A DNA stretch of 64,000 nt from Synechococcus sp. CBW1002 (lineage in GTDB: Bacteria; Cyanobacteriota; Cyanobacteriia; PCC-6307; Cyanobiaceae). The position numbers and the translations under genes are program-made. Numbering within the stretch: position 1 is the stretch's first letter; the number at the start of each line of letters is the position of its first letter. Of this stretch, positions 8,598 through 18,482 are shown piece by piece. Where the stretch lies: assembly GCF_015840915.1 (NCBI RefSeq), contig NZ_CP060398.1, forward strand, positions 3,782,001 through 3,846,000. The letters are read 5' to 3'. The notes beneath the pieces were generated by a model, which saw nothing but the letters and a program-made list of their open reading frames with translations, was not told where the DNA came from and ran no database searches.

Positions 8598-9460
8598 GAC
8601 GTATCCAATCCTCCGGATTCACGCTTGCGGCGTCATCACTCCTGCTGAGCGCGATGGTGGCCATGCCCTGTGGCGCTGAAACTCTCCCAACTGAATCGCT
8701 GGGATGGACCCAGAGTCTTGCCAGCGGGGTCAACCCTTCGCCCGGGCACGAACGGCTCAATCGAGAGTTGGCAAAAAAAGGCGGAGGAAGCAGAGGCGGC
8801 GGCGGTAGCAGAGGCGGCAGCAGTCGAGGGCGAAGCGGAAGCAGAATCGGGCCCAGTAGCGGTGGTCGAACGGGTTTCGGTCGACAGGGAATCAACCGGG
8901 GCAGTTACCGGCCCACCAGTGGCTGGGGCCGCAGCAGCCATGGCCTCCGAAACCTCCCCCGAAGCATTCCCCGGAACAGCAGCGGAATCATCTGGCGGGG
9001 CAGGGGATCGTCCGGCGCCGTCTGGGGGAGGGCTCGCCGGCCAACCACACTCATCCGGCGGACTCCGGGGTGGGCGCGGCAAGGCTGGCGCCGGGCCCGT
9101 CCCTGGGGCTGGGGCTGGTACGGACGCTCGCGCAGACCCAGCTGGGGGTGGTGGAATTCCAGGGCAGTGGGTTGGGGCCTCGGCGCCCTGGCGGCCTCAT
9201 CGCTGATCAACAACCTGATCGACGCCGCCGTCGACGCCGGCAATCCCACCGTGATCGTTCCCGATACGCAGCTGGGCCTCCGTTACGAGAGTATTCAGCC
9301 GGTCGACAGCACATCAACCACGTTCTGGGCCGAGCGAGAGAACACGATTTATCAGCTCACTGCAGACTGCGAGCAGGGCCTGCTGGATGGGGAGCCACCG
9401 GCCACCCCAGAAGAAGCCCAGTTGCTCAATGCTTCGTGCCAGGTGGCATTTGGAGAATAA
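8594..9460 (+). CDS. exported Gly/Ser/Arg-rich protein with C-terminal helix and domain
   Basis: A 288-residue protein with a signal peptide (LAASSLLLSAMVAMPCGA), then a long Gly/Arg/Ser/Trp-rich region (about residues 62-190, with repeated GGSRGG-type units and WGWGWYGRS), a hydrophobic helix (LGALAASSLINNLI) and a C-terminal acidic domain with two Cys (TADCEQGLLDG, NASCQVAFG). Such Gly-rich basic regions often bind polyanions or sit in the cell envelope; this is inference only. GTG start overlaps the preceding stop. A small hairpin follows the stop. Confidence 0.66.
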   Translation: MRRIQSSGFTLAASSLLLSAMVAMPCGAETLPTESLGWTQSLASGVNPSPGHERLNRELAKKGGGSRGGGGSRGGSSRGRSGSRIGPSSGGRTGFGRQGINRGSYRPTSGWGRSSHGLRNLPRSIPRNSSGIIWRGRGSSGAVWGRARRPTTLIRRTPGWARQGWRRARPWGWGWYGRSRRPSWGWWNSRAVGWGLGALAASSLINNLIDAAVDAGNPTVIVPDTQLGLRYESIQPVDSTSTTFWAERENTIYQLTADCEQGLLDGEPPATPEEAQLLNASCQVAFGE

Positions 9461-9461
9461 A

Positions 9462-9479
9462 GCTGGCCCTGGAGCCAGC
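9462..9479 (+). terminator. possible hairpin terminator after the exported-protein pair
   Basis: GCTGGC (9462-9467) pairs with GCCAGC (9474-9479) across a six-base loop, starting two bases after the TAA stop. There is no T-run, so it is a weak candidate for an intrinsic terminator and may instead protect the 3' end. Confidence 0.35.
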
Positions 9480-9763
9480 AGTAGACGCTCAGTGGGAATG
9501 CAGCATCCAAGCCATTTCGTCAAGGGCGACAATAGGTTTTCCACAGAACAGAGAGCGGGCTACCTGCGCATCGCCGATCAGGTTGCCAGAGAGCTCGGCA
9601 GTGAGATTCCTGGCCGGATCAACCCAGCAACAACCGAGGCACAACCAGGCACCTCTGCATTCACACTCTGAATTCACAGTTCCTCGCCCCTGCACAAATC
9701 TGATCTGAACGGAATCACGGCTAGATTGCCAGTCACACCTGAGCATCAGCAGAGGCCATCACC
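9480..9763. other. intergenic, no gene seen
   Basis: About 280 bases between the Gly-rich protein and the dehydrogenase. Short overlapping open frames exist on both strands but none shows conserved-looking composition. Promoter elements for the downstream dehydrogenase presumably lie here; none could be called with confidence. Confidence 0.4.
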
Positions 9764-10774
9764 TTGAACAGTCCAGGCCTGTCGGCAGCGGTGTTTGACA
9801 CGAAACCCTACGATCGCATTCACCTTCCCGCGGCAACGGGCGCAGACGTTCAGCTGCGTTTCCTGAACTTTCGCCTCACTGCCGAAACCGCCGCCGCGGC
9901 ACTTGGCGACCGTGCCGTTTGCGCCTTTGTCAACGACACTGTGGACAGGGATTGCCTCCAGCAGCTTTCCTCTCAAGGCACCGAACTACTGGCCCTACGC
10001 TGCACAGGATTCAATCATGTGGATCTCTCCGCAGCTCGTGACCATGGCATCACTGTCACCCGGGTTCCAACCTATTCGCCCAACGCTGTAGCGGAACATG
10101 CTGTGGCGTTGCTGCTCACTCTCAACCGCAGGATCCACCGCGCCTTCAATCGCGTTCGAGAGTTGAATTTCTCCCTGCAGGGGCTAGTGGGCTTTGATCT
10201 GAACGCCAAAACTGCAGGCATTGTCGGAACCGGCAAAATCGGCCGCATTGTTGCTCGCATCCTGCGCGGCTTTGGGATGGTGGTTGTAGCCTACGACCCC
10301 TACCCTGATGCAGCATGGGCAGCTCGTGAAGGCATCACTTACGTGGATCCATTCACCTTGGCAAGCCTCAGTGATGTGATTTCCCTCCACATCCCACTCA
10401 CTCCCGAAACACACCACATCATCCGCCGCGAAACCATAGAACGCATGAAGCCCGGAGTCGTCTTGGTAAATGTGAGTAGGGGAGCACTCATCGATACTGC
10501 AGCCTTGATCGATGCACTGAAATCCGGCCGTCTGGGTGGCGTAGCTCTTGACGTCTACGAAGAGGAGGAAGGCGTATTCTTCGAGGATCTCTCCGGAACC
10601 GTGCTGCAGGATGATCTTCTGGCACGAATGCTGACCTTTCCGAATGTGCTGATCACAGCTCATCAGGCCTTTCTCACCCATGAAGCACTGATGGACATCG
10701 CTCGCACCACAGGGGCAAATCTTCGGGCTCTTGCAGCAGGAGGTTCCTTCGTGGATGGCTCCGTGCTCACGTGA
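9764..10774 (+). CDS. D-lactate dehydrogenase-type 2-hydroxyacid dehydrogenase
   Basis: A 336-residue NAD-dependent dehydrogenase of the D-2-hydroxyacid family, probably interconverting pyruvate and D-lactate. The Rossmann motif is GIVGTGKIGR (about 150-159); the catalytic Arg sits in VNVSRGALID, the Glu in the following segment, and the His in ITAHQAFLT. Length fits LdhA. The start is TTG at 9764: the frame is closed by TGA at 9740 and AGAGG lies eight bases before the TTG. It is followed after 20 bases by the glycogen debranching gene, which suggests co-transcription of glycogen use and fermentation. Confidence 0.88.
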   Translation: MNSPGLSAAVFDTKPYDRIHLPAATGADVQLRFLNFRLTAETAAAALGDRAVCAFVNDTVDRDCLQQLSSQGTELLALRCTGFNHVDLSAARDHGITVTRVPTYSPNAVAEHAVALLLTLNRRIHRAFNRVRELNFSLQGLVGFDLNAKTAGIVGTGKIGRIVARILRGFGMVVVAYDPYPDAAWAAREGITYVDPFTLASLSDVISLHIPLTPETHHIIRRETIERMKPGVVLVNVSRGALIDTAALIDALKSGRLGGVALDVYEEEEGVFFEDLSGTVLQDDLLARMLTFPNVLITAHQAFLTHEALMDIARTTGANLRALAAGGSFVDGSVLT

Positions 10775-10794
10775 CCCCCCCCCTCAACAACTCC

Positions 10795-12819
10795 ATGACC
10801 AAGTCCACGAATGGAAGGAGCCACCCGATCGGCGCCACTGTGGAGCGCGGTGGGGCCAACTTCTGCCTGTTTTCCAGAACGGCATAGGCTGTGGAGCTGC
10901 TGTTGTTCGACGGGGTGAACGATTCTCACCCATCACAGGTGGTGACGCTGGATCCGTTGGAGCATCGCACCTACCACTATTGGCACGCTTTTGTGGCAGG
11001 GGTGGAAGCCGGTCAGCTGTATGGCTACCGCGTCCACGGGCCGTGGGACCCTTCGCGCGGGTTGTGCTTCGATGCTGCGAAGGTGTTGCTCGATCCCTAT
11101 GGACGCGCTGTGGCCATAACAGAAGGTACGGGATTGATGAAAAGTGTGGTTGTTGATCCAGGAGCCTACGATTGGCAGGGTGATCAACCTTTGCGCCATC
11201 CCTGTGCCCGCACGATCATCTATGAAATGCATATCCGTGGCTTCACGGCCCATCCGAGTTCCGGAGTTTCCGAGGAGAAGCGAGGAACCTATGCCGGTCT
11301 GATCGCCAAGATTCCCTATCTCCAGGATCTCGGCATCACTGCTGTGGAGCTGTTACCGGTGTTCGCCTTTGATCGCCAGGCTGCACCCGCTGGTCAGACG
11401 AACTACTGGGGCTACCAGCCCCTGGGATTCTTCGCCCCCCATCCCGGCTACAGCTGTGGGGACGACCCGCTGGCGGCTGTCAACCAATTCCGCGACATGG
11501 TGAAGGCCCTGCATCGTGCAGGGATTGAGGTGATTCTCGATGTGGTGTTCAACCACACGGCCGAGGGAGGATTGAACGGGCCCACCTTCTGCTTCCGGGG
11601 AATCGACAATCCCAATTACTATCTGCTCAAGGACGGCGGGAGTCAATACGCCGACTACTCAGGCTGTGGGAACAGCCTGAATGCCAACCACCCTGTTGTG
11701 CAACGGATGATTATCGACAGCCTTCGTTACTGGGTTGGCGAGATGCACGTCGATGGCTTTCGTTTTGACCTTGCCTCCATCCTCGCCCGCGATTCGGCCG
11801 GGAATGTGCTTCCCAATCCCCCGGTTCTCTGGGACATTGAGTCGGACCCGCAGCTGGCGGGCACCAAGCTGATTGCTGAAGCCTGGGATGCGGCGGGGCT
11901 CTATCAGGTTGGCAGTTTCGTTGGCGACAGCTGGCGTGAATGGAACGGCCGTTTCCGCGACGATGCCCGTGATTTCTTTCGCAGCACACCGGGTTCCTTA
12001 GGACGATTCGCCGACCGACTGATTGGCAGCCCCCAAATCTACGGGCATAAAGAGCGTGAAGCGGAGCAAAGTATCAATTTCGTGAACTGTCACGATGGAT
12101 TCACGCTCAACGATCTGGTTTCCTACAACCACAAGCATAATGAGGCCAATGGGGAACAGAATCGCGACGGCTGCGACGACAACCGTAGCTGGAACTGTGG
12201 CGTGGAAGGACCAAGCAACGACCCCGCAGTGGAACAGTTGCGGGCTCGGCAGATCCGGAACTTCATCGCTGTCACCCTGCTGTCTCTGGGCATCCCCATG
12301 CTGCTGATGGGCGATGAGGTCAGACGCTCCCAGCACGGCAACAACAACAGCTATGGGATGGATGATCCCGTGAACTGGTTCGACTGGACCCTGCTGCAAC
12401 AGCATGCCGATCTGCATCGTTTTGTGAAACTGATGATCAGCCGACGATTGCTACGCGACCTTCACTCGGAACAGGAACGAACCCCCCTGAATGTTCTGAT
12501 CCGTGATGCCACCAAGGCCTGGCATGGCAGTCGTCTCAACAACCCCGACTGGGGGGAGGACTCACACAGCATTGGCCTCACAATTCAGCTGAAGCGTGAA
12601 AACAGCTGGCTTCATCTGATCCTGAATGGCTACTGGAAGCCCCTTGACTTCGAGCTTCCCTTGATCGGCACAAACACTGTCACATCATGGCGGCGCTGGT
12701 TAGACACATCGCTCGCTTCTCCCAACGATATCGTGCCTTGGGAGATGGCCCCATCACACAGCGGGAATACATACGCAGCCGCAGAACGATCCGTCGTCGT
12801 TCTTTATACGACTGGATGA
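10795..12819 (+). pseudogene. glgX: isoamylase-type glycogen debranching enzyme, interrupted by in-frame TAG at codon 31
   Basis: GH13 debranching enzyme cleaving alpha-1,6 branches of glycogen. Translation from ATG 10795 reads HPIGATVERGGANFCLFS, a standard CBM48 start, then meets TAG at 10885-10887, after which the same frame continues unbroken (AVELLLFDGV and onwards) to 12819. The catalytic residues are intact: Asp in HVDGFRFDLA, Glu in IAEAWD, Asp in NCHDGFTL (293, 330 and 402 counted from GTG 10891). Either the gene is a recent nonsense mutant, it re-initiates at GTG 10891 and loses about 32 residues of CBM48, or the base is a sequencing error. Its 3' end overlaps ackA by 16 bases on the opposite strand. 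Confidence 0.85.
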
Positions 12820-13937
12820 GGCATGCAACTGCGCGCGATCAGGCCCTCTTCGTCGGCCGCAATCCTCAGCAGATCCACGGGCCTGAGCCAGGCCACGGCC
12901 TCCTCCAGTTCGGCCAGCAGGGCATCGTCGTGCTCGCCGATGCCTCCGGTGAGGGCGATCACATCCACACCCCCGAGGCACGCCGCCATCGCACCGATAC
13001 CGGCCAGAAGTCTGTGCCGGAACACCGCCAGAGCCAACAAGGCCCCCTCGTGGCCAGCAGTGGCAGCAACCCTCAACTCCCGCATGTCGGCACTCAGACC
13101 GGAGAGGCCGAGCAGACCGCTCTCGGTCTGAAGGCCGCGCTCGAGGAGCGCCGGCGACAGGCCCTGCTCCAGCAGGTGCAGCAGCACTCCCGGATCCACA
13201 GAGCCACTGCGGGTGGCCATCACCAGGCCCTCCATCGGCGTGTAACCCATGGTGGTGTCGAGGCTGCGGCCAGCTCGGATGGCGCAGAGCGAGCAGCCGG
13301 CCCCCAGATGGCAGCTGATCAGACGAAGGGGCTGAGCAGCCGTCCTCGGACGATCGGCATAGAGCCGACTGACCGTTTCACTGACATGCTGATGGCTCAA
13401 TCCATGGAAGCCAAAGCGGCGCAGGCCCTGAGTCCGCCAGGCCTGGGGCAGGGCATAGGTGCTGGCCTCGGGTGGCAGGGTGCAGTGGAAGGCGGTGTCA
13501 AAGCAGGCCCACTGGGGAAGCTGAGGCCGCCAGTTGCCCACCCAGCCCATCACCCTCAGGGCCGGACCGTTGTGCAGCGGTGCCAGGGGCACCAGCTGCT
13601 CGAGAGCCTTGAGAGCCTCCGGGTCGAGCAGGGTGGGACCGATGAACCGCTCGCCGCCATGAACCACGCGGTGGGCCACCAGAAGCAGATCGACCTGCAG
13701 AGCCTCCAGCGCTGCGGGCAACCAGCCTGCGAGCACCTGCTCCAAAGCACCGACGGCGCGACTGTCCTCCCCGATTGCCGCTGCGGCAGCGTCGCCGTCC
13801 TGGTCGCCGGGGTGCCAGGGGCGCTGATCACGCCAGAGGCAGGCTCCATCTGGAGTGAACAGGGCAGCCTTGAGGCTGGAGCTACCCGCATTGAGAACCA
13901 GGAGCGCTACATCTGGCGCAGGAATCTGGCCAGCCAT
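12804..13937 (-). CDS. ackA: acetate kinase
   Basis: A 377-residue ASKHA-fold kinase interconverting acetyl phosphate + ADP and acetate + ATP. Motifs: N-terminal VLNAGSSSLKAALF, HRVVHGGERF, FDTAFH, GFHGLSHQHV, the phosphate loop ISCHLGAGCSLCAI and IALTGGIGEHD. A nine-residue upstream extension exists but would overlap xfp; ATG 13937, two bases after the phosphoketolase stop, is preferred. The tight pairing places it in the phosphoketolase shunt, turning acetyl phosphate made by Xfp into acetate with ATP gain. Confidence 0.94.
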   Translation of the reverse strand: MAGQIPAPDVALLVLNAGSSSLKAALFTPDGACLWRDQRPWHPGDQDGDAAAAAIGEDSRAVGALEQVLAGWLPAALEALQVDLLLVAHRVVHGGERFIGPTLLDPEALKALEQLVPLAPLHNGPALRVMGWVGNWRPQLPQWACFDTAFHCTLPPEASTYALPQAWRTQGLRRFGFHGLSHQHVSETVSRLYADRPRTAAQPLRLISCHLGAGCSLCAIRAGRSLDTTMGYTPMEGLVMATRSGSVDPGVLLHLLEQGLSPALLERGLQTESGLLGLSGLSADMRELRVAATAGHEGALLALAVFRHRLLAGIGAMAACLGGVDVIALTGGIGEHDDALLAELEEAVAWLRPVDLLRIAADEEGLIARSCMPHPVV

Positions 13938-13939
13938 AC

Positions 13940-16327
13940 CTAGGTCGCGACCGGCAGGGTCCAACGCCAGTCGGTGACTTCCGGTGCATCCATTCCGTGG
14001 GTATGGGCGTACTCACGGTGCCGAAGAATCGCCTCCTTCATGCGTTCCTTGAGGTGGGCGGCCCGGGAGCCAAGCGACGGAACACGATCGATCACATCCA
14101 TCACCAGGTTGAAACGATCAATCTGGTTGTTCATCGCCAGCTCCAGCGGCGTGTTGATGTTGCCCTTTTCCTTGTAGCCGCGCACATGGAAATTGGAATG
14201 GTTCGTGCGGCGATAAGTGAGGCGGTGAATCAGCCACGGATAGCCGTGGAAGTTGAAGATCACCGGCTTGTCGGTGGTGAAGATCGTATCGAAATCGCGA
14301 TCCGACAAGCCATGGGGATGCTCCGTGGGCTGGGTGAGGGCAAACAGCTTGACCACATTGACAACCCGGATCTTGAGTTGCGGAATCTCAAGGCGGAGGA
14401 TCTCCACGGCTGCCAGGGTCTCCTTGGAGGGAATGTCGCCGGCGCAGGCCATCACCACATCCGGATCATCAGGCTCAGTTCCGCAATCGTCGTTGCTGGC
14501 CCAGCGCACGATGCCGATGCCCTTGGCCACATGGACACGGGCTTGCTCCAGGGTGAGATACTGGAGGTGCTTCTGCTTATCGGAGACGATGATGTTGCAC
14601 ACGTTCGGCTCCAGCAGCGCCTCTTCAGCCACCGCCAGCAGGCAGTTGGCATCGGGCGGCAGATAGACCCGAACCACTTCACCGCTCTTGTTACCGGCCA
14701 GGTCGATGAAACCCGGGTCCTGATGGGTGAAACCGTTGTGATCCTGCCGCCAGACGGTGGAAGAAATCAGACAGTTCCAGGCACCGATCGGGGCGCGCCA
14801 GGGAGCGTGATGAATGCACGACTCCAGCCACTTGGCGTGTTGATTGAACATCGAGGCGATCACATGCGCGAAAGCTTCGTAGGTGTGGAAGAAGCCATAG
14901 CGTCCCGTCAGCAGATAGCCCTCCATCATTCCCACCAGGGTGTGCTCGGAGAGCATCTCCACCACCCGTCCGTCGCGGGCGAGTTCACTGCCGCCGGCAT
15001 CCTCCGGCAGGAGTTCCTCCATCCAGACTTTCTTGCTCACCTCGTAGATGGCCTGAAGGCGGTTGGAGGAGGTTTCATCAGGGCCGAACACCCGCAGGGA
15101 ATCGGGGTTGCGGGCGATCGTGTCACGCAGCAGGGCTCCGAGAGCGGCCGTGTTCTCGTACTCCGTCTGACCCGGCTGCTCCACCGGCACGGCATAAGCC
15201 TCGATCGGCGCCAGCCGCAGGCTGCGGCGCAGTTGGCCGCCATTGGCATGGGGGCTTGAGCCCATGCGGCGATCACCCCGGGGGGAAAGCGTCTGCAGGT
15301 CGGAGCGGAGGGTTCCGTTGGCATCGAACAACTCGTCGGGCCGGTAACTCCGCAGCCAGCTCTCGAGCATGGCCAGCTGTTCCGGATCCTTGTTGGGCGC
15401 CGCCAGCGGCACCTGGTGGGAACGCCAGAATCCTTCCAGTTTCTTGCCGTGGAATTCCTGCGGACCGGTCCAGCCCTTGGGGGAGCGAAGCACGATCATG
15501 GGCCAGGCTGGTCGCAGGGCCTCAGCAGATGTGCGGCAGTCCTCCCGCACCCGCTGGATTGTCCCAATGGCCTGATCCATGGCATCGGCCATGGCGCGAT
15601 GCATCGCCATGGGCTCACTGCCCTCCACGAAGATCGGCTCCCAGCCATAGCCCCGCATCAGGCTCTCGAGCTCCTGGTGGGGAATGCGGGCCAGCAAGGT
15701 GGGATTGGCGATCTTGTAACCGTTCAGGTGCAACACCGGCAGTACGGCGCCATCACTGATCGGGTTGAGGAACTTGTTGATGTGCCAGGAGGTGGCCAGG
15801 GGTCCGGTTTCAGCCTCACCGTCCCCGACGCAGGCGAGGGCGATCAGGTTCGGATTGTCGAACACCGCCCCGCAGGCGTGCGACAGCACATAGCCCAGCT
15901 CACCACCTTCGTGGATCGAGCCTGGGGTTTCGGGGGTGCAGTGGGAACCGATATGGCCCGGAAAGGAAAACTGCTTGAAGAAGCGCCGCATCCCCTCGGC
16001 ATCCTGTGATTTGTCGGGATAAACCTCGCTGTAGCTTCCATCGAGGTAGGTGGGCCCCAGCACCCCCGGAGCGCCGTGGCCCGGACCGGAGAGGTAGATC
16101 ATCTCCAGGTCGTGATGACGGATCACCCTGTTGGCATGGGCCCAGATGAACGCCTGGCCCGGACTGGAACCCCAGTGACCCAGCAGACGCTTCTTGATGT
16201 GCTCAAAGCGCAGGGGTTCCGCCAGCAGGGGGTTGTCCTGGAGATAGATCATCCCCACGGCAAGGTAGTTGGCGGCACGCCACCAGGCGTCGACAAGATT
16301 CAGCTCCTGGTCACGATCGAGGTCCAT
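13940..16327 (-). CDS. xfp: xylulose-5-phosphate/fructose-6-phosphate phosphoketolase
   Basis: A 795-residue thiamine-diphosphate enzyme that splits xylulose 5-phosphate (or fructose 6-phosphate) with phosphate to acetyl phosphate plus a triose (or tetrose) phosphate. The ThDP/Mg motif is [18 protein letters not shown] (168-185); [19 protein letters not shown] (79-97) and the late [10 protein letters not shown] and [10 protein letters not shown]-like segments are also typical. Length is normal. It heads a two-gene operon with ackA, giving a route from Calvin-cycle sugars to acetate that avoids CO2 loss through pyruvate. Confidence 0.96.
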   Translation of the reverse strand: MDLDRDQELNLVDAWWRAANYLAVGMIYLQDNPLLAEPLRFEHIKKRLLGHWGSSPGQAFIWAHANRVIRHHDLEMIYLSGPGHGAPGVLGPTYLDGSYSEVYPDKSQDAEGMRRFFKQFSFPGHIGSHCTPETPGSIHEGGELGYVLSHACGAVFDNPNLIALACVGDGEAETGPLATSWHINKFLNPISDGAVLPVLHLNGYKIANPTLLARIPHQELESLMRGYGWEPIFVEGSEPMAMHRAMADAMDQAIGTIQRVREDCRTSAEALRPAWPMIVLRSPKGWTGPQEFHGKKLEGFWRSHQVPLAAPNKDPEQLAMLESWLRSYRPDELFDANGTLRSDLQTLSPRGDRRMGSSPHANGGQLRRSLRLAPIEAYAVPVEQPGQTEYENTAALGALLRDTIARNPDSLRVFGPDETSSNRLQAIYEVSKKVWMEELLPEDAGGSELARDGRVVEMLSEHTLVGMMEGYLLTGRYGFFHTYEAFAHVIASMFNQHAKWLESCIHHAPWRAPIGAWNCLISSTVWRQDHNGFTHQDPGFIDLAGNKSGEVVRVYLPPDANCLLAVAEEALLEPNVCNIIVSDKQKHLQYLTLEQARVHVAKGIGIVRWASNDDCGTEPDDPDVVMACAGDIPSKETLAAVEILRLEIPQLKIRVVNVVKLFALTQPTEHPHGLSDRDFDTIFTTDKPVIFNFHGYPWLIHRLTYRRTNHSNFHVRGYKEKGNINTPLELAMNNQIDRFNLVMDVIDRVPSLGSRAAHLKERMKEAILRHREYAHTHGMDAPEVTDWRWTLPVAT

Positions 16328-17142
16328 AGGAGCAGCAAGCGATTCTCACTATCTTCGCATGCCGCTGAAGCCTTGATAGGCATATCCTAACCACGCGTTA
16401 ACGCCTGACGCATCGGCGTAGAAGTCCAGAGAGGAGTTCCAGGGAGGAATTCCAAGGAGAGCTGTTGATTCAGAAAGCGAAAACAGCTGGATCAAGGGCA
16501 GCCAGCGGCCAGCCAGTTGCGAGGAAACCTCTGCGCAGAAGAATCAAATCCACCAGGACACACTGTTCAGCAGATTAAATCTACTTGAAGCAGCTTTAGC
16601 GCCAGAGAAGAAGCCCGAAAACCATTCAAAACGCCTACACGACTGCTGCAGAGCCACAACCACCCCAACACAGCCTCAGGCCGCCCCGCCCCTGCTGCAA
16701 TGCCATCCATGAAGGGAAGCGCCAACCTGAAAGCCTAAACACCTATCGCGGTAGCCAGAGACCGTCAGCAGCACTCCGCTGCGGATGGAGAACACTCGCT
16801 ACCTGGCCCGAGACCGCTCCGGAATACGCCGCCAAAGACCTCACGCTCAGTCGCAGGCAAGACCATGACAAGGTCACCCAGAGGACCAAGCCAGAATCAC
16901 TATCGATTGAAGAAATCGCTTGAAGAAAGAGTCCAGAATTGACGCCTGAAGGCCCATCGCTCAGGGGCATGATTCCCGCGATCGCCACAGTCTAAGCCTC
17001 AATATTCTCATGCATCTTCAGCACGGTTGAACATCGTTGCCAAGCCTTGCAATCCAAGCTCCAGAATCGATTGACCATCCCACCGGATCGGTCAAGGCTG
17101 AAGCGCAGCTCCACCTGAACCGACAGCAGAGGCCCCCACGCA
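16328..17142. other. 815-base intergenic region without a recognisable gene
   Basis: This long gap upstream of xfp is AT-richer than its flanks. Two short open frames (16743-16988 minus, 17037-17225 plus) show no protein-like composition. One HIP1 octamer (GCGATCGC) is at 16978-16985. Regulatory sequences for xfp would be expected in the part near 16328; none could be named. It could also hold a decayed gene or a small RNA. Confidence 0.45.
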
Positions 17143-17379
17143 TCATTCGGCCTGGTGCTGGTCCAGCAAGCCCTGCAGATCGGCTTCCCACTGCACCCGT
17201 TCGGCGGGGTCCCCCACCAGGGTGAGCGCGCCGCTTTCAGGCCACCAGTTCAGCCGCAGATTGGTCTGCTGCTCGTCAAACACAAACAGTTCGTAGGCCC
17301 CCTTGTGCTCCCAGTGGCCGGGATGGCCGAGGCGCTCCACGAGGCTGCGCAACTCCTCCAGGGTTCCGGAAAACTGCAT
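17143..17379 (-). CDS. small conserved cyanobacterial hypothetical protein
   Basis: A 78-residue protein starting MQFSGTLEELRSLVERLG, with NLRLNWWPESGALTLVGDP in the middle. The ATG at 17379 is chosen because upstream residues in the longer frame look unstructured. The compact, mixed alpha/beta composition with two adjacent Trp resembles small single-domain proteins found in picocyanobacteria; no function known. It lies downstream of the PhnD-like gene, 113 bases away, on the same strand. Confidence 0.68.
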   Translation of the reverse strand: MQFSGTLEELRSLVERLGHPGHWEHKGAYELFVFDEQQTNLRLNWWPESGALTLVGDPAERVQWEADLQGLLDQHQAE

Positions 17380-17492
17380 GGACGGACCTTCATGAAGCTG
17401 AGGGAACGCTAAGCACAATTTCGGCCGCTTTCCACAGGAGGCCAGGCCAACCCCCAGCCTCCAAGGCTCAGTTCTGCCCTCGCCTGAGCAGA

Positions 17493-18431
17493 TCAGCGAA
17501 TCTTGCCGATCTGCCGTCCCACCTGCTCGATCTTCTGGTAGTCCGACGCCTGGGCCTGGGTGAACTGCTGGGCGCCGAACAGCTCAAGAATCTGCTTCTG
17601 CTCGGGATCCTTCTGCCTCCAGCTCACGATCGCCGCCTGGATACGGCCCGTGAAGCCCTTGCCAAAGCGCTTGTCCAGGCCTGGCTGGGCGATCCAGTGG
17701 TAGTCGGGATAGGGCGGTGTACGCCAGATCGCGATCACCTTGCTTCGGTTCACCTTGCCCTCCCGCAGGCTGCTCTTCCAGACCTGCTCATTCACCACGC
17801 CGGCCTGATACGCACCGCTCTGCACCAGGGCGATCGTGGCGTCGTGGCTGCCACTGAACCCCGGTGCACCCCCGGCGAAGGATTTGAGGCTCACACCGGC
17901 CTGATTGAGGAAATACTGGGGCATCAGCCGGCCGGAGGTGGAACTCTCGGACCCGAAGGTGAAGCGCTTGCCCTTGAGAGCCGTCAGGCCCTTCTGGTTG
18001 CTGAGGGGCTTGAGGCCACTGGCGGTGTTGGCGATGAACACGCTGTGGAACGCGGCATCGATGTCGCGCTGGGCAATCACCGTCGCCCCCGGCTTCTGCA
18101 GACGGGCCTGCACGCCGGTGAGGCCACCGAACCAGACCAGATCGAGATTGCCGGTGCGGAATGCACTCACGGCAGCGGTGTAGTCGGTCATGGGCACGTA
18201 CTTCACCGGCACGCCCAATTGCTGACTCAGCTCATCGGCCACCAGGCCGTAGAGCCGATTCAGCTTCTCGGGGTTCTGGTCGGGGATGGCGCTGATACGC
18301 AGCACGGTCTGCTGGGCCTCAGCCCGGCTCAGCAGCGGAGCGGCCTGGGGGTTGAGCGGAGGCAGGACCGCCGGCAGCAGGGCCAGGGAGAGACCTGCCA
18401 GCACGGCGGCCCAGCGGGCGCGGGGCGTCAT
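17493..18431 (-). CDS. phnD: PhnD/PtxB-type phosphonate or phosphite-binding periplasmic protein
   Basis: A 312-residue ABC substrate-binding protein with a signal peptide (LAGLSLALLPAVLPPL) and the PhnD-family body: LRISAIPDQNPEKLNRLYG, TDYTAAVSAFRTGNLDLVWF, a Ser-rich ligand segment FTFGSESSTSGRLMPQYFL and GSHDATIALVQSGAYQAGVV. It would deliver an oxyanion to a PhnCE-type transporter; the only candidate here is 11 kb away at 3940-6386. ATG 18431 is preferred over an upstream TTG (18443). The neighbour aminotransferase gene ends about 50 bases upstream. Confidence 0.87.
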   Translation of the reverse strand: MTPRARWAAVLAGLSLALLPAVLPPLNPQAAPLLSRAEAQQTVLRISAIPDQNPEKLNRLYGLVADELSQQLGVPVKYVPMTDYTAAVSAFRTGNLDLVWFGGLTGVQARLQKPGATVIAQRDIDAAFHSVFIANTASGLKPLSNQKGLTALKGKRFTFGSESSTSGRLMPQYFLNQAGVSLKSFAGGAPGFSGSHDATIALVQSGAYQAGVVNEQVWKSSLREGKVNRSKVIAIWRTPPYPDYHWIAQPGLDKRFGKGFTGRIQAAIVSWRQKDPEQKQILELFGAQQFTQAQASDYQKIEQVGRQIGKIR

Positions 18432-18482
18432 GGTTGGTTGCAAGGGTGGAAAAAACCGCGCTGCAGCGGCAGCGCCGCAAGA

